Assembly: GCF_009901525.1 (NCBI RefSeq)
Contig: NZ_CP019288.1
Location: forward strand, 372,001 to 436,000
DNA from: Kordia antarctica
GTDB lineage: Bacteria > Bacteroidota > Bacteroidia > Flavobacteriales > Flavobacteriaceae
DNA length: 64,000 nt
Reading direction: 5' to 3'
Of the stretch, positions 8,275 through 17,474 are shown one piece after another; position 1 is the stretch's first letter, and each line of letters starts with the position of its first letter. The notes beneath the pieces are model-generated. The model worked only from the letters and a program-made list of their open reading frames with translations. It had not been told where the DNA came from and did no database searches. The position numbers were made by a program, and so were the translations under genes.

Positions 8275-8335
8275 CTAAAAGCGGCTTGTGCTGAGCGAAG
8301 TCGAAGTAAACGATCTCACATCTCGCATCTTTCAT
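8275..8335. repeat. Short intergenic repeat fragment
   Basis: Contains GTGCTGAGCGAAGTCGAAG, a word typical of dispersed flavobacterial intergenic repeats; related words occur near 53815 and 63832. Boundaries are approximate. Confidence 0.4.
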
Positions 8336-8428
8336 CAAACAAATAACAAGCAATCTCTTTTGATTTGAATTAAAAAACAAGTAGCTTCATAAGATTATTC
8401 TCAAAATCTGACCTAAAACTATAAATTC

Positions 8429-8845
8429 ATGCTTGTTGACTCAAAAATCGATATCAAAATAAAACTAGCTTCACTCTGGACAGCATTGATGTTTCTTTAC
8501 ATCTATGCAGATTATTTTCAAACAATGACACCTTCACACAGAGAAATGGTAGAAAGTATGCAAACACCAAATGGACCTTTAACACCCGGATTATTACTAA
8601 TATCTTCGGTGATTATCATGATTCCTGCTTTAATGATAATGCTGTCAATCTTTTTAAAACCAAAAATTAATAGAATCCTAAATATCATCATGGGAATTAT
8701 TTGGGCATTACTGTCAATCATGATATTTTTTGATTCAATTAGTTCTGAATGGCAACATTTTTTTGCATTTTATCAAGTTGTTGAATTGGTTGTGCTGAGT
8801 ATTATAATTTGGCAAGCTTTCAAATGGCCGAAAATTGTAGATTAA
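8429..8845 (+). CDS. DUF6326 family membrane protein
   Basis: A 138-residue protein with four predicted membrane segments (about 14-32, 52-74, 82-100 and 110-132). The start KIDIKIKLASLWTALMFLYIYADYF and end IIIWQAFKWPK match what I recall of DUF6326 proteins from Bacteroidetes and other groups. No function is known. It stands alone, with 216 bp of repeat-containing sequence upstream, and precedes an AraC regulator on the same strand. Confidence 0.75.
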   Translation: MLVDSKIDIKIKLASLWTALMFLYIYADYFQTMTPSHREMVESMQTPNGPLTPGLLLISSVIIMIPALMIMLSIFLKPKINRILNIIMGIIWALLSIMIFFDSISSEWQHFFAFYQVVELVVLSIIIWQAFKWPKIVD

Positions 8846-8937
8846 GTCTAATTTCTTCAAGTATTTTCATTTAAGTGTAACAATTTAAAAAAGGCCTTGT
8901 CTTTAAAGTATTGATTTTTATTTAATTAATACTTTTG

Positions 8938-9738
8938 ATGAAAATACTATCCAAAGGAGAATACTACGGTTCCATGAATTTTGAGCAGGAAATTAATGGC
9001 ATTATTCTTTCGGAATATGATTATTCCGCATCCAAAACAGCATGGCATTACCACGAAAATCCATACTTAATGTATGTTTTAGGTGGGAATTTAGTCGATA
9101 TAAATAAAAAACAAAAAACCAATTGTAGTACAGGCCATTTACTACTCCATAATTGGGATGAGCCTCATTTTAACGAAAAACATTCTTCAGATTCCAGAGG
9201 TTTTCATATTGAATTCGAACGGACTTGGTTTAAACAAAAACAATTAGATGTTGCACTTTGGGAAGGAAGTCAGCTCATAGAAAATCCGAAATCGCACCAT
9301 TTATTAGCCAAAATATACTTCGAATTCAAATGTCAAGATCTCTATTCCAATGTTTCAATTGAAGTATTATTGTTTCAATTGTGTGAAAGTATAGCATCTG
9401 AAAAAATAATCAAAAGTGCAGGTGAACCACTGTGGATGAATACATTGCGCGATATTCTGCATCAAAACCATACAACACTTTCATTAAAATATCTATCCAA
9501 TGTCTTAGGAATTCATCCTGCACATATATCAAGAGCAATACCAAAATATTTAAAAACTACACTTGGAGATTACACACGGCAACAAAAAATAAAAGTAGCG
9601 ATCACACACTTACTAAACTCAAAATTATCATTAACCGAAATTGCGTATGCTTCCGGATTTTCGGATCAAAGTCACTTTATAAGAGTATTTAGAATATATA
9701 TTGGAATGACGCCAAGTCAATTCAGAAATAAAAAATAG
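8938..9738 (+). CDS. AraC-family transcriptional regulator
   Basis: A 266-residue protein from the ATG at 8938. Residues 25-110 look like a cupin-type sensor (WHYHENPYLMYVLGG), and the C-terminal 95 residues are the paired helix-turn-helix of AraC (LSNVLGIHPAHISRAIPKYL; LTEIAYASGFSDQSHFIRVF). The start is uncertain: a perfect -7 box TACTTTTG occupies 8930-8937, so transcripts from it would begin after the ATG, and the real start may be the ATG at 8974. It lies just upstream of a serine hydrolase gene that it may regulate. Confidence 0.85.
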   Translation: MKILSKGEYYGSMNFEQEINGIILSEYDYSASKTAWHYHENPYLMYVLGGNLVDINKKQKTNCSTGHLLLHNWDEPHFNEKHSSDSRGFHIEFERTWFKQKQLDVALWEGSQLIENPKSHHLLAKIYFEFKCQDLYSNVSIEVLLFQLCESIASEKIIKSAGEPLWMNTLRDILHQNHTTLSLKYLSNVLGIHPAHISRAIPKYLKTTLGDYTRQQKIKVAITHLLNSKLSLTEIAYASGFSDQSHFIRVFRIYIGMTPSQFRNKK

Positions 9739-9776
9739 ATGTTAATTTCATTCTATTTTAAGTAAAAATCGATACA

Positions 9777-9784
9777 TACATTTG
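9777..9784 (+). promoter_or_regulatory. -7 promoter box (TACATTTG)
   Basis: Exact TAnnTTTG match 31 bp upstream of the serine hydrolase start codon; no clear -33 TTG is visible. Confidence 0.5.
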
Positions 9785-9815
9785 ACCAATTAATAATTTA
9801 AAAACCACCAAACAC

Positions 9816-10895
9816 ATGAAATTCAAATTCCTATTATTTATCTTTTTAATTGCTTCCACGCAGTTATTCGCGCAACTTGATTTTTCTAATGCAAATAAAA
9901 ACACAGATCCTTTATTAGTAAAAATGGATAGCATCGTTGATTCGGGAAAATATGAAAAGATTACAAGCATTCTAATTGCTAAAGATGGAAAACTAGTCTA
10001 TGAGAACTACTATAATGGTTCAAATGTGAACTCAAAACACAACACGCGTTCTGCAACCAAAACGATGGCTACTTTTCTAACAGGAATTGCCATTGACAAA
10101 GGATTTGTAACTTCTGAAAAAGATAAAATATTCAAGTATTTACAACATACTTTACCTGTTAAAAATCCTGATAAGCGTAAAGAAAACATCACTATTGAAG
10201 ATTTACTAACGATGACTTCAGTTTTAGAATGTGATGACAGCAATTGGCATTCGCGCGGACATGAAGAGCGTATGTATTTCATTGAAGATTGGACACAATT
10301 TTTGGTAGATCTTCCTGTGCGTTCCTATCCTTTTGGGCTAAAACCAGCAGATGCACCTTACGGAAGAAGGTTTGCGTACGCTTCTGCGAAAGCTGCTGCT
10401 GTGGCAGAAATTCTTCAAATTGCGATCAAAAGTGATTTAGTCGAATTTACTAAAAAGAATCTTTTTGAACCGTTAGAAATTAAGGATTATACACTCAACT
10501 ATTCGCCAAAAGGAATTCTAAATACAGCAGGAGGAAGCGAGTACAGAAGTCGCGATTTTCTAAAACTCATTCAATTATGTTTAAACAAAGGAAAATGGAA
10601 TGATGAACAAATCATTTCATCCGCTTGGATTGAAAAAGCGACAACTCCGAAAGTAAACGCCTATGAAGGTGTTGATTATGGATATTTCCTTTGGCTAAAA
10701 AGTTTTGGGAAAGAGAAAAAATACAAAACATATTACATGTCTGGAAATGGAGGAAATAAGATGCTAGCGTGTCCTGAATTGAATATAACAGTTGTGATTA
10801 CAGCGACTAATTACAACAATAGAAATTCTCACAACTATACTGACGAAATAATGAATGAATATATAATTCCAAGTATGGTAAAATTGAAAAAATAG
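9816..10895 (+). CDS. Secreted class C beta-lactamase-like serine hydrolase
   Basis: A 359-residue protein. The signal peptide ends at TQLFAQ. The SATK motif (Ser79, Lys82) supplies the nucleophile, and YAS in FAYASAKAAAV is the Tyr-x-Ser/Asn motif of class C and DD-peptidase-like enzymes; the third motif is probably GNGG in the C-terminal region. It belongs to the broad AmpC/esterase family (PF00144), which hydrolyses esters, peptides or lactams; the substrate cannot be told from sequence. It follows an AraC-family gene by 77 bp and has its own -7 box. Confidence 0.8.
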   Translation: MKFKFLLFIFLIASTQLFAQLDFSNANKNTDPLLVKMDSIVDSGKYEKITSILIAKDGKLVYENYYNGSNVNSKHNTRSATKTMATFLTGIAIDKGFVTSEKDKIFKYLQHTLPVKNPDKRKENITIEDLLTMTSVLECDDSNWHSRGHEERMYFIEDWTQFLVDLPVRSYPFGLKPADAPYGRRFAYASAKAAAVAEILQIAIKSDLVEFTKKNLFEPLEIKDYTLNYSPKGILNTAGGSEYRSRDFLKLIQLCLNKGKWNDEQIISSAWIEKATTPKVNAYEGVDYGYFLWLKSFGKEKKYKTYYMSGNGGNKMLACPELNITVVITATNYNNRNSHNYTDEIMNEYIIPSMVKLKK

Positions 10896-11033
10896 AAATG
10901 ATTTACCAAGAACGTGTATCATTAATGCTTTGCTTCAATTTAAATTTATATATTTAAAGAACTGAAAATCCTGTGGATTCTAAGTCGCACAAATCATACA
11001 CGTACAGGTTGTAGTGCATTTAAAATAAGCATC

Positions 11034-11564
11034 GTGAGTTTAAAAGAAAAGTTAGAGAAAATAGATTCTGAAATTGAAAACGGACTTAAATTTAAAGCTT
11101 CTGACAGATTGAGGAATCTAATTCAGGAAAACCCAAATGAAACTCAATTGTGGAATAAACTTGCTGAATTATATTATGATAGCGGATTTTTAGATGCAGC
11201 AGGGAAATATTGGATTTTGACTGAACCAACTGATGAACGAATGAAGCAATGTGTTGAAATTTATGAAAAATCTGTAAATTATTCAGGTTATCAAATTTTG
11301 CAAGAAATTACTTTTCGAGGAGACAAATCCAAACTAAATGAATTTGCTCAAAAAAAAATGTCGGAATTAGAATCTGATAGTAAAAAGAAAGCTGATTATA
11401 TTCCAGAATTTAAACTTAAACCTAATAGACAAAAACGGAAAAATGGGAATTCAAAAATGACGTTCAAAGATAAATTGACTGCTTTTCCAATCATCGGATT
11501 TTTTATTTTTTTGGTAATTTGTTCAATAATTGGAGTAGTGACAGTTATAAAATGGATATTCTGA
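11034..11564 (+). CDS. DUF6584-like tail-anchored protein
   Basis: A 176-residue protein starting with GTG. The N-terminal half is helical and TPR-like: KASDRLRNLIQENPNETQLW and LAELYYDSGFLDAAGKYW match DUF6584 as I know it. A basic linker (about 130-145) leads to one C-terminal membrane segment (about 150-174), so the soluble part should face the cytoplasm. The function is unknown. No ATG is available near the start, and the homology begins at the GTG-encoded Met, which supports it. Confidence 0.7.
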   Translation: MSLKEKLEKIDSEIENGLKFKASDRLRNLIQENPNETQLWNKLAELYYDSGFLDAAGKYWILTEPTDERMKQCVEIYEKSVNYSGYQILQEITFRGDKSKLNEFAQKKMSELESDSKKKADYIPEFKLKPNRQKRKNGNSKMTFKDKLTAFPIIGFFIFLVICSIIGVVTVIKWIF

Positions 11565-11633
11565 AAATAAAAACCTAACACGTAAACCCGCAACATTTCA
11601 CATACTAACAAATTACAACCTAAAAAATAGCAA

Positions 11634-12353
11634 ATGGTACTTAAATTAGCATTTATTGCACTTACAATATGTACACTTTTATTCTTGCTCATTATTGGGT
11701 TCAAAGCAATAAATACAGCAAGTTCCAACCCAAAAAAAGATAAAATTTATCTAGTCGCCGGAATTGTTAGTTGGCAATTGTTTATTTTACTGGTTTCTTC
11801 AACAGATTTCCTAAAATCGTATGAGTTTCCGCCTCGTTTTGCAATCATTTTTATTCTACCATCTTTTATATTCACAGGAGTTTTTCTAGGAGTACATAGA
11901 AATAAAAAATGGATTAAAAGTATTCCAGAACACTGGATCGTTTACTTTCAAAGCTTCAGAATTTTAGTAGAAATATTATTTGTTTTCGCGCTCGCAAAAG
12001 GAATTTTCAATTATGAAGTTACTATTGAAGGATATAATTTTGACATGATTTTTGCTGTTACTGCGCCAATAATGGCATTTTTGGTATATACTAAGAACGT
12101 AATTTCAAGAAAAGCGATTATTGTATGGAACTATGTTGGTTTAGCTGTTTTAGCAAGTGTAATATTCTTATTTGTTGCTTCCGTATATCAACCAGAAATC
12201 TTCGGAAGTGAAATTCCATTAATACCGCTAAAATCTTTTACGTATCCATATGTTTTAATTGCGGGATTTTTAATGCCAGTTGCTGTGTTTTTACATGTAT
12301 TATCAATTATTCAAGTAATGAAAACAAAGACGATTTCTAACAACGTCAACTAG
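11634..12353 (+). CDS. Polytopic membrane protein of unknown function
   Basis: A 239-residue protein with about seven hydrophobic segments (near 3-24, 41-58, 68-86, 103-122, 135-151, 162-183 and 206-230). No transport or catalytic signature is visible. One basic loop (HRNKKWIKSIPEHW) precedes the fourth segment. It stands 70 bp after the DUF6584 gene on the same strand and ends at a shared bidirectional terminator. Unrecognised; it resembles other lineage-specific flavobacterial membrane proteins only in layout. Confidence 0.65.
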   Translation: MVLKLAFIALTICTLLFLLIIGFKAINTASSNPKKDKIYLVAGIVSWQLFILLVSSTDFLKSYEFPPRFAIIFILPSFIFTGVFLGVHRNKKWIKSIPEHWIVYFQSFRILVEILFVFALAKGIFNYEVTIEGYNFDMIFAVTAPIMAFLVYTKNVISRKAIIVWNYVGLAVLASVIFLFVASVYQPEIFGSEIPLIPLKSFTYPYVLIAGFLMPVAVFLHVLSIIQVMKTKTISNNVN

Positions 12354-12390
12354 ATAATATTAAGTAAACAAAACTTTAATTTTCAACCAA

Positions 12391-12430
12391 AAAAAATGTC
12401 ATTCCCAATTTCGTGAGAATGACATTTTTT
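12391..12430. terminator. Bidirectional terminator
   Basis: AAAAAATGTCATTC (12391-12404) pairs with GAATGACATTTTTT (12417-12430). The A and T tracts on either side suit convergent transcription from 11634-12353 and 12458-13771. Confidence 0.85.
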
Positions 12431-12457
12431 ATATCGAATCAAAATCAAACAGAAAAA

Positions 12458-13771
12458 TTAATTTCCATCGCCTTGATCTTCTGGATCTTTATAATTTTCG
12501 TTGAGAACTTCGTTATCGTCGTTGTTTTTTGTGATCAAATTGTCAATCTTACTCGCCAAATACATGTGTGCGCCAGCGGAATTTTTATTCAATACATTAC
12601 TCATCAAACAAACAATATATTTAATTCCATTAGGATGTTCTACAATAATCACAGAATTCATATAATTATATACATTTCCAGCATAACTGCGGCAATTCGG
12701 ATCTTTCACACGATCACATTTATAAAAACTTCCCGACTTAAAATACACAGCTGCGCTATCTAATTTCGGTGATCTCGCATAGCGAATGCGTCTATCAGTA
12801 AGATATAACAAACGTTTCATTTCCAAGCTTGATTCCTTATCAATAACTTTTCCTTGTTCTAGTTTTACTAAAAACTTCATTAAACCTCTTGGAGTTCCAA
12901 TACTTCCACCTTTTCTACCAACATATTTTCCAGCAGGTCTTGTAAACATTCCGCCCAAACGCCAATCGTCTTCTGTAATTCCTAAATCAAGCAATGGCTG
13001 ATTTACTACTGTATTAGCTAAATTTGTTAGTGAATCTCTAGGAGTTTCTTTAAAATAACGTTCAGCATCTTCTTCAGATAAATTCACATAATTTTCCTCA
13101 AAAGCAGCCATTAACATTGCTTCTCTATACAAAACACTTGCAGCACCATTATTACTTACAGAAACCATATGATCTAACCATTCAAACAAAGAAAACGTAT
13201 CATCTGATCGTACTTGTCTTTTAGTTAACTTATCGTTTTCTATATCATAAATTGGCACTGTATGATGATCTCCAGTTCCCCAATAGCGAGAAGAAACACG
13301 AATGCCTTTTAAATAAGCAATGCGTTCTTCAAAAGAATCAGGACAAATTTTTGCCATCTGTGTAAAAACAGCATTCAAAACTGCAATTTTTCCAACGCTT
13401 CCTGGCTGATAGCCTACATTTTCTCTGTGTGAAGCATATCTCAATTTCTTTGGATCTGTCATATCCATCACAGCTACAGAATATGCGCCACTTGGAATCA
13501 AACGTTTCACTTCGCGCATAAATTCGTCATCATCAACTAATAAATCATTGATGCTATCTTCCAATCTACTTGCTAGATTGAGTTTTATTTCATCTAATTT
13601 TTTATAGGCTCCAGCCGGAATTCGCGTGTATTTAACACTGTCTAACTGCATTTGTCGTATTTGGTACAAACGCTTAATTCCTGTGCGGTCATAACCGTCA
13701 ATAGGATAGGAGATAAAGCCAAACGATACCAGGATACAAAGTCCTATTGATATATAAAGTAGTTTTTTCAT
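12458..13771 (-). CDS. Class A beta-lactamase-like serine hydrolase
   Basis: A 437-residue protein with an N-terminal signal or anchor (residues 3-22). Motifs in order: SVGK (Ser125, Lys128), SNN within VSVSNNGAAS, and KSG in FKSGSFYKC. This is the same fold group as the hydrolase at 4401 but longer, with an insertion between the first two motifs and an Asn/Asp-rich C-terminal tail. It sits 2 bp after the secreted dikinase gene and is surely co-transcribed with it, so the two products probably act on the same envelope or polysaccharide material. The substrate is unknown. Confidence 0.8.
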   Translation of the reverse strand: MKKLLYISIGLCILVSFGFISYPIDGYDRTGIKRLYQIRQMQLDSVKYTRIPAGAYKKLDEIKLNLASRLEDSINDLLVDDDEFMREVKRLIPSGAYSVAVMDMTDPKKLRYASHRENVGYQPGSVGKIAVLNAVFTQMAKICPDSFEERIAYLKGIRVSSRYWGTGDHHTVPIYDIENDKLTKRQVRSDDTFSLFEWLDHMVSVSNNGAASVLYREAMLMAAFEENYVNLSEEDAERYFKETPRDSLTNLANTVVNQPLLDLGITEDDWRLGGMFTRPAGKYVGRKGGSIGTPRGLMKFLVKLEQGKVIDKESSLEMKRLLYLTDRRIRYARSPKLDSAAVYFKSGSFYKCDRVKDPNCRSYAGNVYNYMNSVIIVEHPNGIKYIVCLMSNVLNKNSAGAHMYLASKIDNLITKNNDDNEVLNENYKDPEDQGDGN

Positions 13772-13773
13772 AA

Positions 13774-16686
13774 TTACAAAGGTGTTGTAATAGATACCAT
13801 TTTGTCAGCGTCTATTTTTGGTGTGATAGATAATAAATACTCAGAACTTTTTGCTTTCTTATTCTCTACAAATGGACGTATTTGAAACAACCATAATTTA
13901 TCATCTTTAAATCCAAACTCTACATCATATGCTTGATTGCTAGATGCTGTATGTTCGGTCATTTTTGCTCTTACTTTTTTAGCGATTTTTCGAATATCTT
14001 CTATATTTTTTTCATTCAAAATAGGAGATTCAAAAGTGGTAAAATACCCTTTTGTGCCACCATAATCGGGCAATCTAATATAATCTGCTTGTCTTGCAGG
14101 AGCTAGTAATGTATTGCCTTTTTCCGTGATTAAACGCGTTTCCGCAGATTGTCCATCAACAGCTCCACCAGCACCACGACTAAAAGCAACGGTTAAATCA
14201 TCATCATTTCCGGAGTTGATTCCTTTGGTAATCATTACACCAGAATAATCAACATCTACACTTGGAATAATTAAAATAGAAGGAAAAACATTCTCAGGAT
14301 TTGATAAATATTTCTGTCTCCATTTAAAACTACGTTCTGTATACGCAGAAGCCCAAACGCGCTTGATTCCTTTTACGATTTCGTCTTCGTTTTTAATATT
14401 GAAAAGTGTCAAATTTAAACCAGCTCCAGTAAACTCTTTCAAATCTTCCATATTGGTGTCACTTCGTAAAAACACAGGAACATTTCCTATCGAATTTCCA
14501 AAAGCGGATTTAAAACTCGTATACAAGTCATTTTTAAAGGTTGCGTCTAAAGGAATTTTTATAATAGCATCGTGCAATTTTTTCAAATTGGCTAACTGAA
14601 ACGCTTCAATAACTTCTTCTGATTCATTTTGCGCTCTCATTGAATCCGCTTTCGCGAATGTGTTATTCAAATATGTCCAATAACTTATGTTTTCGCCAGG
14701 CATCATTAAATTCATGTGCGATTTGAATACACCAAACGGAATAATTAATCCTTCCACAACTTGATCTGGAAATAAATGTTTCAATTCTCCAAGATTGGCT
14801 GCTTTTGGTCCACAAAGTTTTCCAGAATCAGAAGCATTCACATCACGCATATTTATCACTTTAGAAACATCTAAGCGAATATCCTTAATAGGAACTTCAA
14901 TAACGTTCTTACTACGTTCTTTCTTGCTAAAAAGCGCAGTTTCATTGGCAGACATTTCATCTTCAGCTTTCAAAACTACATTTCCTTTGTTAGAAACTGC
15001 GTAAAACACTTTTTTGCCGTTGTATTTTTTTAATGCTTTTAAATTGTCATACGATAAAACTGCATTAGGAATTCCTAAGTTACGCGCCAACAATTGTACG
15101 TGCGACACTAAATTCCCTTCGGAAACCGTCATAATTCCTGCCACAGGTTTTAAATCGTGCGGTGGTTTCTCAAAAATGTATATTTTATTTGTATTTACTT
15201 CAACATCATCAGGATTTCCATCAACAACCACCAATTCGCCAAATGCATATCCAGGATTTAATCCTCTAATTGCTGTCTGACTTTCAATGTTCATCACTTG
15301 ATTATTTATTTTTGATACTTTCGAAACAAAAACACCTAAGTTACTTACGGTTTCACCCAAGTTTAACGCAACGCTACTCCGAACTCTATCGTCTATAAAA
15401 CTATAGGTCATCGGTTCAAACGCAGTATATTTATCAACATCTGCTTGGTAATTTGCTTTCACCATAGATGTACTCCATTCTACAATACTTCGACTGTGAG
15501 TTAAGATGGTATTTAAGGTTTCAATACTTAAATCACGTGTTGACATTGCTTCGTTTAGTTGCGTATCAATAGCGTTATATTCCCAAGTTTCAATAAGTCC
15601 TGTACCTGCGGAAGCACACGCTAATGCGCTTATTTTGTCTAAATTATCTTCAAGCGTTACTACTTGCCAATTTTGAACTTCTTTTAAAAGTGTGTGTTCC
15701 AATTGATTGGAAATATCAAGTAATTTCAATCGATCTTTGCTGCTTTTAAAAGTATTAACACCTAAACGGATTTCATACAACAATCTAGAAACTTCTGTAA
15801 CTAATACTTTAGGAGAAGTTTCTGTGCGATACGTTTTTAAAAAATCAGCTATTAATTCTGTAGTAGTATTTTTTTCTGAAATTAAATTTACATCGCTTGA
15901 AAGTTTTTCAAAATTTATAGGCGCGTAATATTCACGCATAGTCACTAATAATTTTGAAAATTCTTTTTTCTGTGCAACGGAAAGTTTTGCGTCATTCTTC
16001 TTTACATAGCTTTCTACCAATGCAATATCAGTAACATCTGGTTGTCCGTGAATTTTAATTCTCACATCCATAAAAGATGAAATATCTTCAGCAATTAATT
16101 TAGATTCACTCCGCATATCTTGCGCAAGATTACTATCGCCATTGTGTGGAATATCTTTTAAAGCCTGACGGAATAAGAAATAATTACTAAGTATAAGATC
16201 GTCATTTCTTAATAACGTTTCAAAAAAGTCTTTTCCCCAAGCTTCTTCATCTTCACTTTGAAAAGCGCCTCGGTAATATTGTGCGCGTCTCAAAACCCAA
16301 CCGTCATCAACGCTTGAAAGGTATTTACCAATTTGATATTGCTTTAAACGGCTAAAATTATTTTTTTTATCTATAAAATCATACGAACTTAAAGATGCTA
16401 AAATTTCACCGAAAAACAAATGGTTGGTTTTTCTTAAATCGACAACGCTGCTTTTAAAACTAGCATGCTGAATTCCGCCGCCAATATTGTCAGGACACGG
16501 ATCTCTGGCTTCTCGTTGGCTACCATCTTTACAAAACCATTTGATACCGCTATACGGACCACGACGATCTTGTTTGTATTCTTTTATAAGATTTTTAATC
16601 TGATTTGTTGATTTTTCTTGCGCTTCAATAAAAGGAGAAGCAACAAAAAAGAATAGGACGAAGAATAAGGGAAGTTTTTTTAGCAT
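13774..16686 (-). CDS. Secreted PEP-synthase/GWD-like dikinase
   Basis: A 970-residue protein from the ATG at 16686; an upstream in-frame ATG at 16710 would overlap the neighbouring gene and spoil the signal peptide. The signal ends near PFIEAQ. Residues 30-470 are a novel mostly helical region. A phosphohistidine swivel domain follows (about 475-590) with the catalytic-type His in VSHVQLLARNLGIP (His529). A C-terminal PPDK-type ATP-binding region (about 625-960) contains GPKAANLGEL, LRSDTNMEDL, RVWASAYTERSF and LFQIRPF. Swivel before ATP-grasp, with no PEP barrel, is the order of plant glucan-water dikinase rather than PpsA. Export of such an enzyme is unusual. Confidence 0.75.
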   Translation of the reverse strand: MLKKLPLFFVLFFFVASPFIEAQEKSTNQIKNLIKEYKQDRRGPYSGIKWFCKDGSQREARDPCPDNIGGGIQHASFKSSVVDLRKTNHLFFGEILASLSSYDFIDKKNNFSRLKQYQIGKYLSSVDDGWVLRRAQYYRGAFQSEDEEAWGKDFFETLLRNDDLILSNYFLFRQALKDIPHNGDSNLAQDMRSESKLIAEDISSFMDVRIKIHGQPDVTDIALVESYVKKNDAKLSVAQKKEFSKLLVTMREYYAPINFEKLSSDVNLISEKNTTTELIADFLKTYRTETSPKVLVTEVSRLLYEIRLGVNTFKSSKDRLKLLDISNQLEHTLLKEVQNWQVVTLEDNLDKISALACASAGTGLIETWEYNAIDTQLNEAMSTRDLSIETLNTILTHSRSIVEWSTSMVKANYQADVDKYTAFEPMTYSFIDDRVRSSVALNLGETVSNLGVFVSKVSKINNQVMNIESQTAIRGLNPGYAFGELVVVDGNPDDVEVNTNKIYIFEKPPHDLKPVAGIMTVSEGNLVSHVQLLARNLGIPNAVLSYDNLKALKKYNGKKVFYAVSNKGNVVLKAEDEMSANETALFSKKERSKNVIEVPIKDIRLDVSKVINMRDVNASDSGKLCGPKAANLGELKHLFPDQVVEGLIIPFGVFKSHMNLMMPGENISYWTYLNNTFAKADSMRAQNESEEVIEAFQLANLKKLHDAIIKIPLDATFKNDLYTSFKSAFGNSIGNVPVFLRSDTNMEDLKEFTGAGLNLTLFNIKNEDEIVKGIKRVWASAYTERSFKWRQKYLSNPENVFPSILIIPSVDVDYSGVMITKGINSGNDDDLTVAFSRGAGGAVDGQSAETRLITEKGNTLLAPARQADYIRLPDYGGTKGYFTTFESPILNEKNIEDIRKIAKKVRAKMTEHTASSNQAYDVEFGFKDDKLWLFQIRPFVENKKAKSSEYLLSITPKIDADKMVSITTPL

Positions 16687-16690
16687 CGTT

Positions 16691-16894
16691 TTATGCTTTT
16701 TTTCCAGCAATTAAACTAACTAATAAAACAACAACTCCTAAACCAATTGTGATATAAGCATTGTTGTTATCCTGTACTTCGGCATTTAACGGACCTATAC
16801 TAACGGAAGCTTCAGGAGAAATAACTGTAAAAATCCCGTATGCTATTAGCGCGACTCCTACGATGAGAGTGATTAATTTTATTGTTTTATTCAT
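16691..16894 (-). CDS. Small two-helix membrane protein (DUF3185-like)
   Basis: A 67-residue protein with membrane segments at about 6-25 and 45-63, joined by a short polar loop (SIGPLNAEVQDNNNAY) and ending GKKA. The layout resembles DUF3185 proteins; I cannot assert membership. It is four bases upstream of the dikinase start and forms the first gene of this three-gene minus-strand operon. No catalytic residue is visible. Confidence 0.7.
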   Translation of the reverse strand: MNKTIKLITLIVGVALIAYGIFTVISPEASVSIGPLNAEVQDNNNAYITIGLGVVVLLVSLIAGKKA

Positions 16895-17050
16895 GATATA
16901 GATTGTTTTATAAGTTAACTTTAATTAAGCAACAAATATGCCATAATTGTTAATGACAACTTGACTCATTTGATAAAAATAGTTGCTTATTAACTAATAC
17001 CAATTAAAATTTAAACTGTCATCTTAAACATTAATAAGTATCATCAGATT
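16895..17050. other. Intergenic sequence without recognised features
   Basis: AT-rich leader of the minus-strand operon; no gene or clear promoter seen. The rest of this 580-bp gap is occupied by the repeats at 17051-17241 and 17333-17436. Confidence 0.5.
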
Positions 17051-17241
17051 ATGTTAAACCGGAGTGCATTATGATAAAATTCGTCAATTCGAGTGAATTT
17101 TACGATTGAAAATGAGTAAAATTTGAATCGAGAATAGATTTTTTTACACTAAACAAGTTCTCGATACGATTTTTCGTGCCTCAAAATCACTCGAACTGAC
17201 GCTTCATTATACTTTTGAATTCAAAATGCACAACGGGTTAT
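17051..17241. repeat. MITE-like imperfect inverted repeat
   Basis: About 190 bp. The outer arms contain GTGCAT (left) and ATGCAC (right). The inner arms read CGTCAATTCGAGTGA at 17082 and TCACTCGAACTGACG ending at 17201, with a central TCGAGAA/TTCTCGA pair. The inner core recurs at 61101-61201 and in part at 62971-63055 and 63781-63885, so this is a dispersed non-coding element. Confidence 0.7.
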
Positions 17242-17332
17242 GTTATATAAGTAACCTAATTACTGTAGTATAAATATAACTTCCAAATCAATATAAACAT
17301 ACTTTTTAGATGCTTTTTTAATGTATAATTAT

Positions 17333-17470
17333 TCGGGAATTATAAATGTTAAATGGTGAATTTTAAATTAAAATGTATTTTTCCTAATTCCTAATTCCTA
17401 ATTCCTAATTCCTAATTCCTAATTCCTAATTCCTAACACCCAAAACCCAATACCCAAAAGCAAAGCGACC
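17333..17470. repeat. Composite repeat with 8 x 7-bp tandem array
   Basis: A left flank (AATTATAAATGTTAAATGG, then a TGAATTTTAAAT word) is shared with 60330, 62938 and 63741. It is followed by eight perfect copies of TTCCTAA (17381-17436) and a degenerate CCCAAAA-rich tail with AAGCGA, also seen after the array at 60376. Confidence 0.8.
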
Positions 17471-17474
17471 TAAC

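Noticed and set aside
8877-8910. GTAACA upstream of the AraC gene at 8938
   Set aside because: No partner repeat 21 bp away and no -7 element 26 bp downstream.
12413-12763. 116-residue plus-strand frame
   Set aside because: Antisense to the serine hydrolase at 12458-13771 with no independent support.
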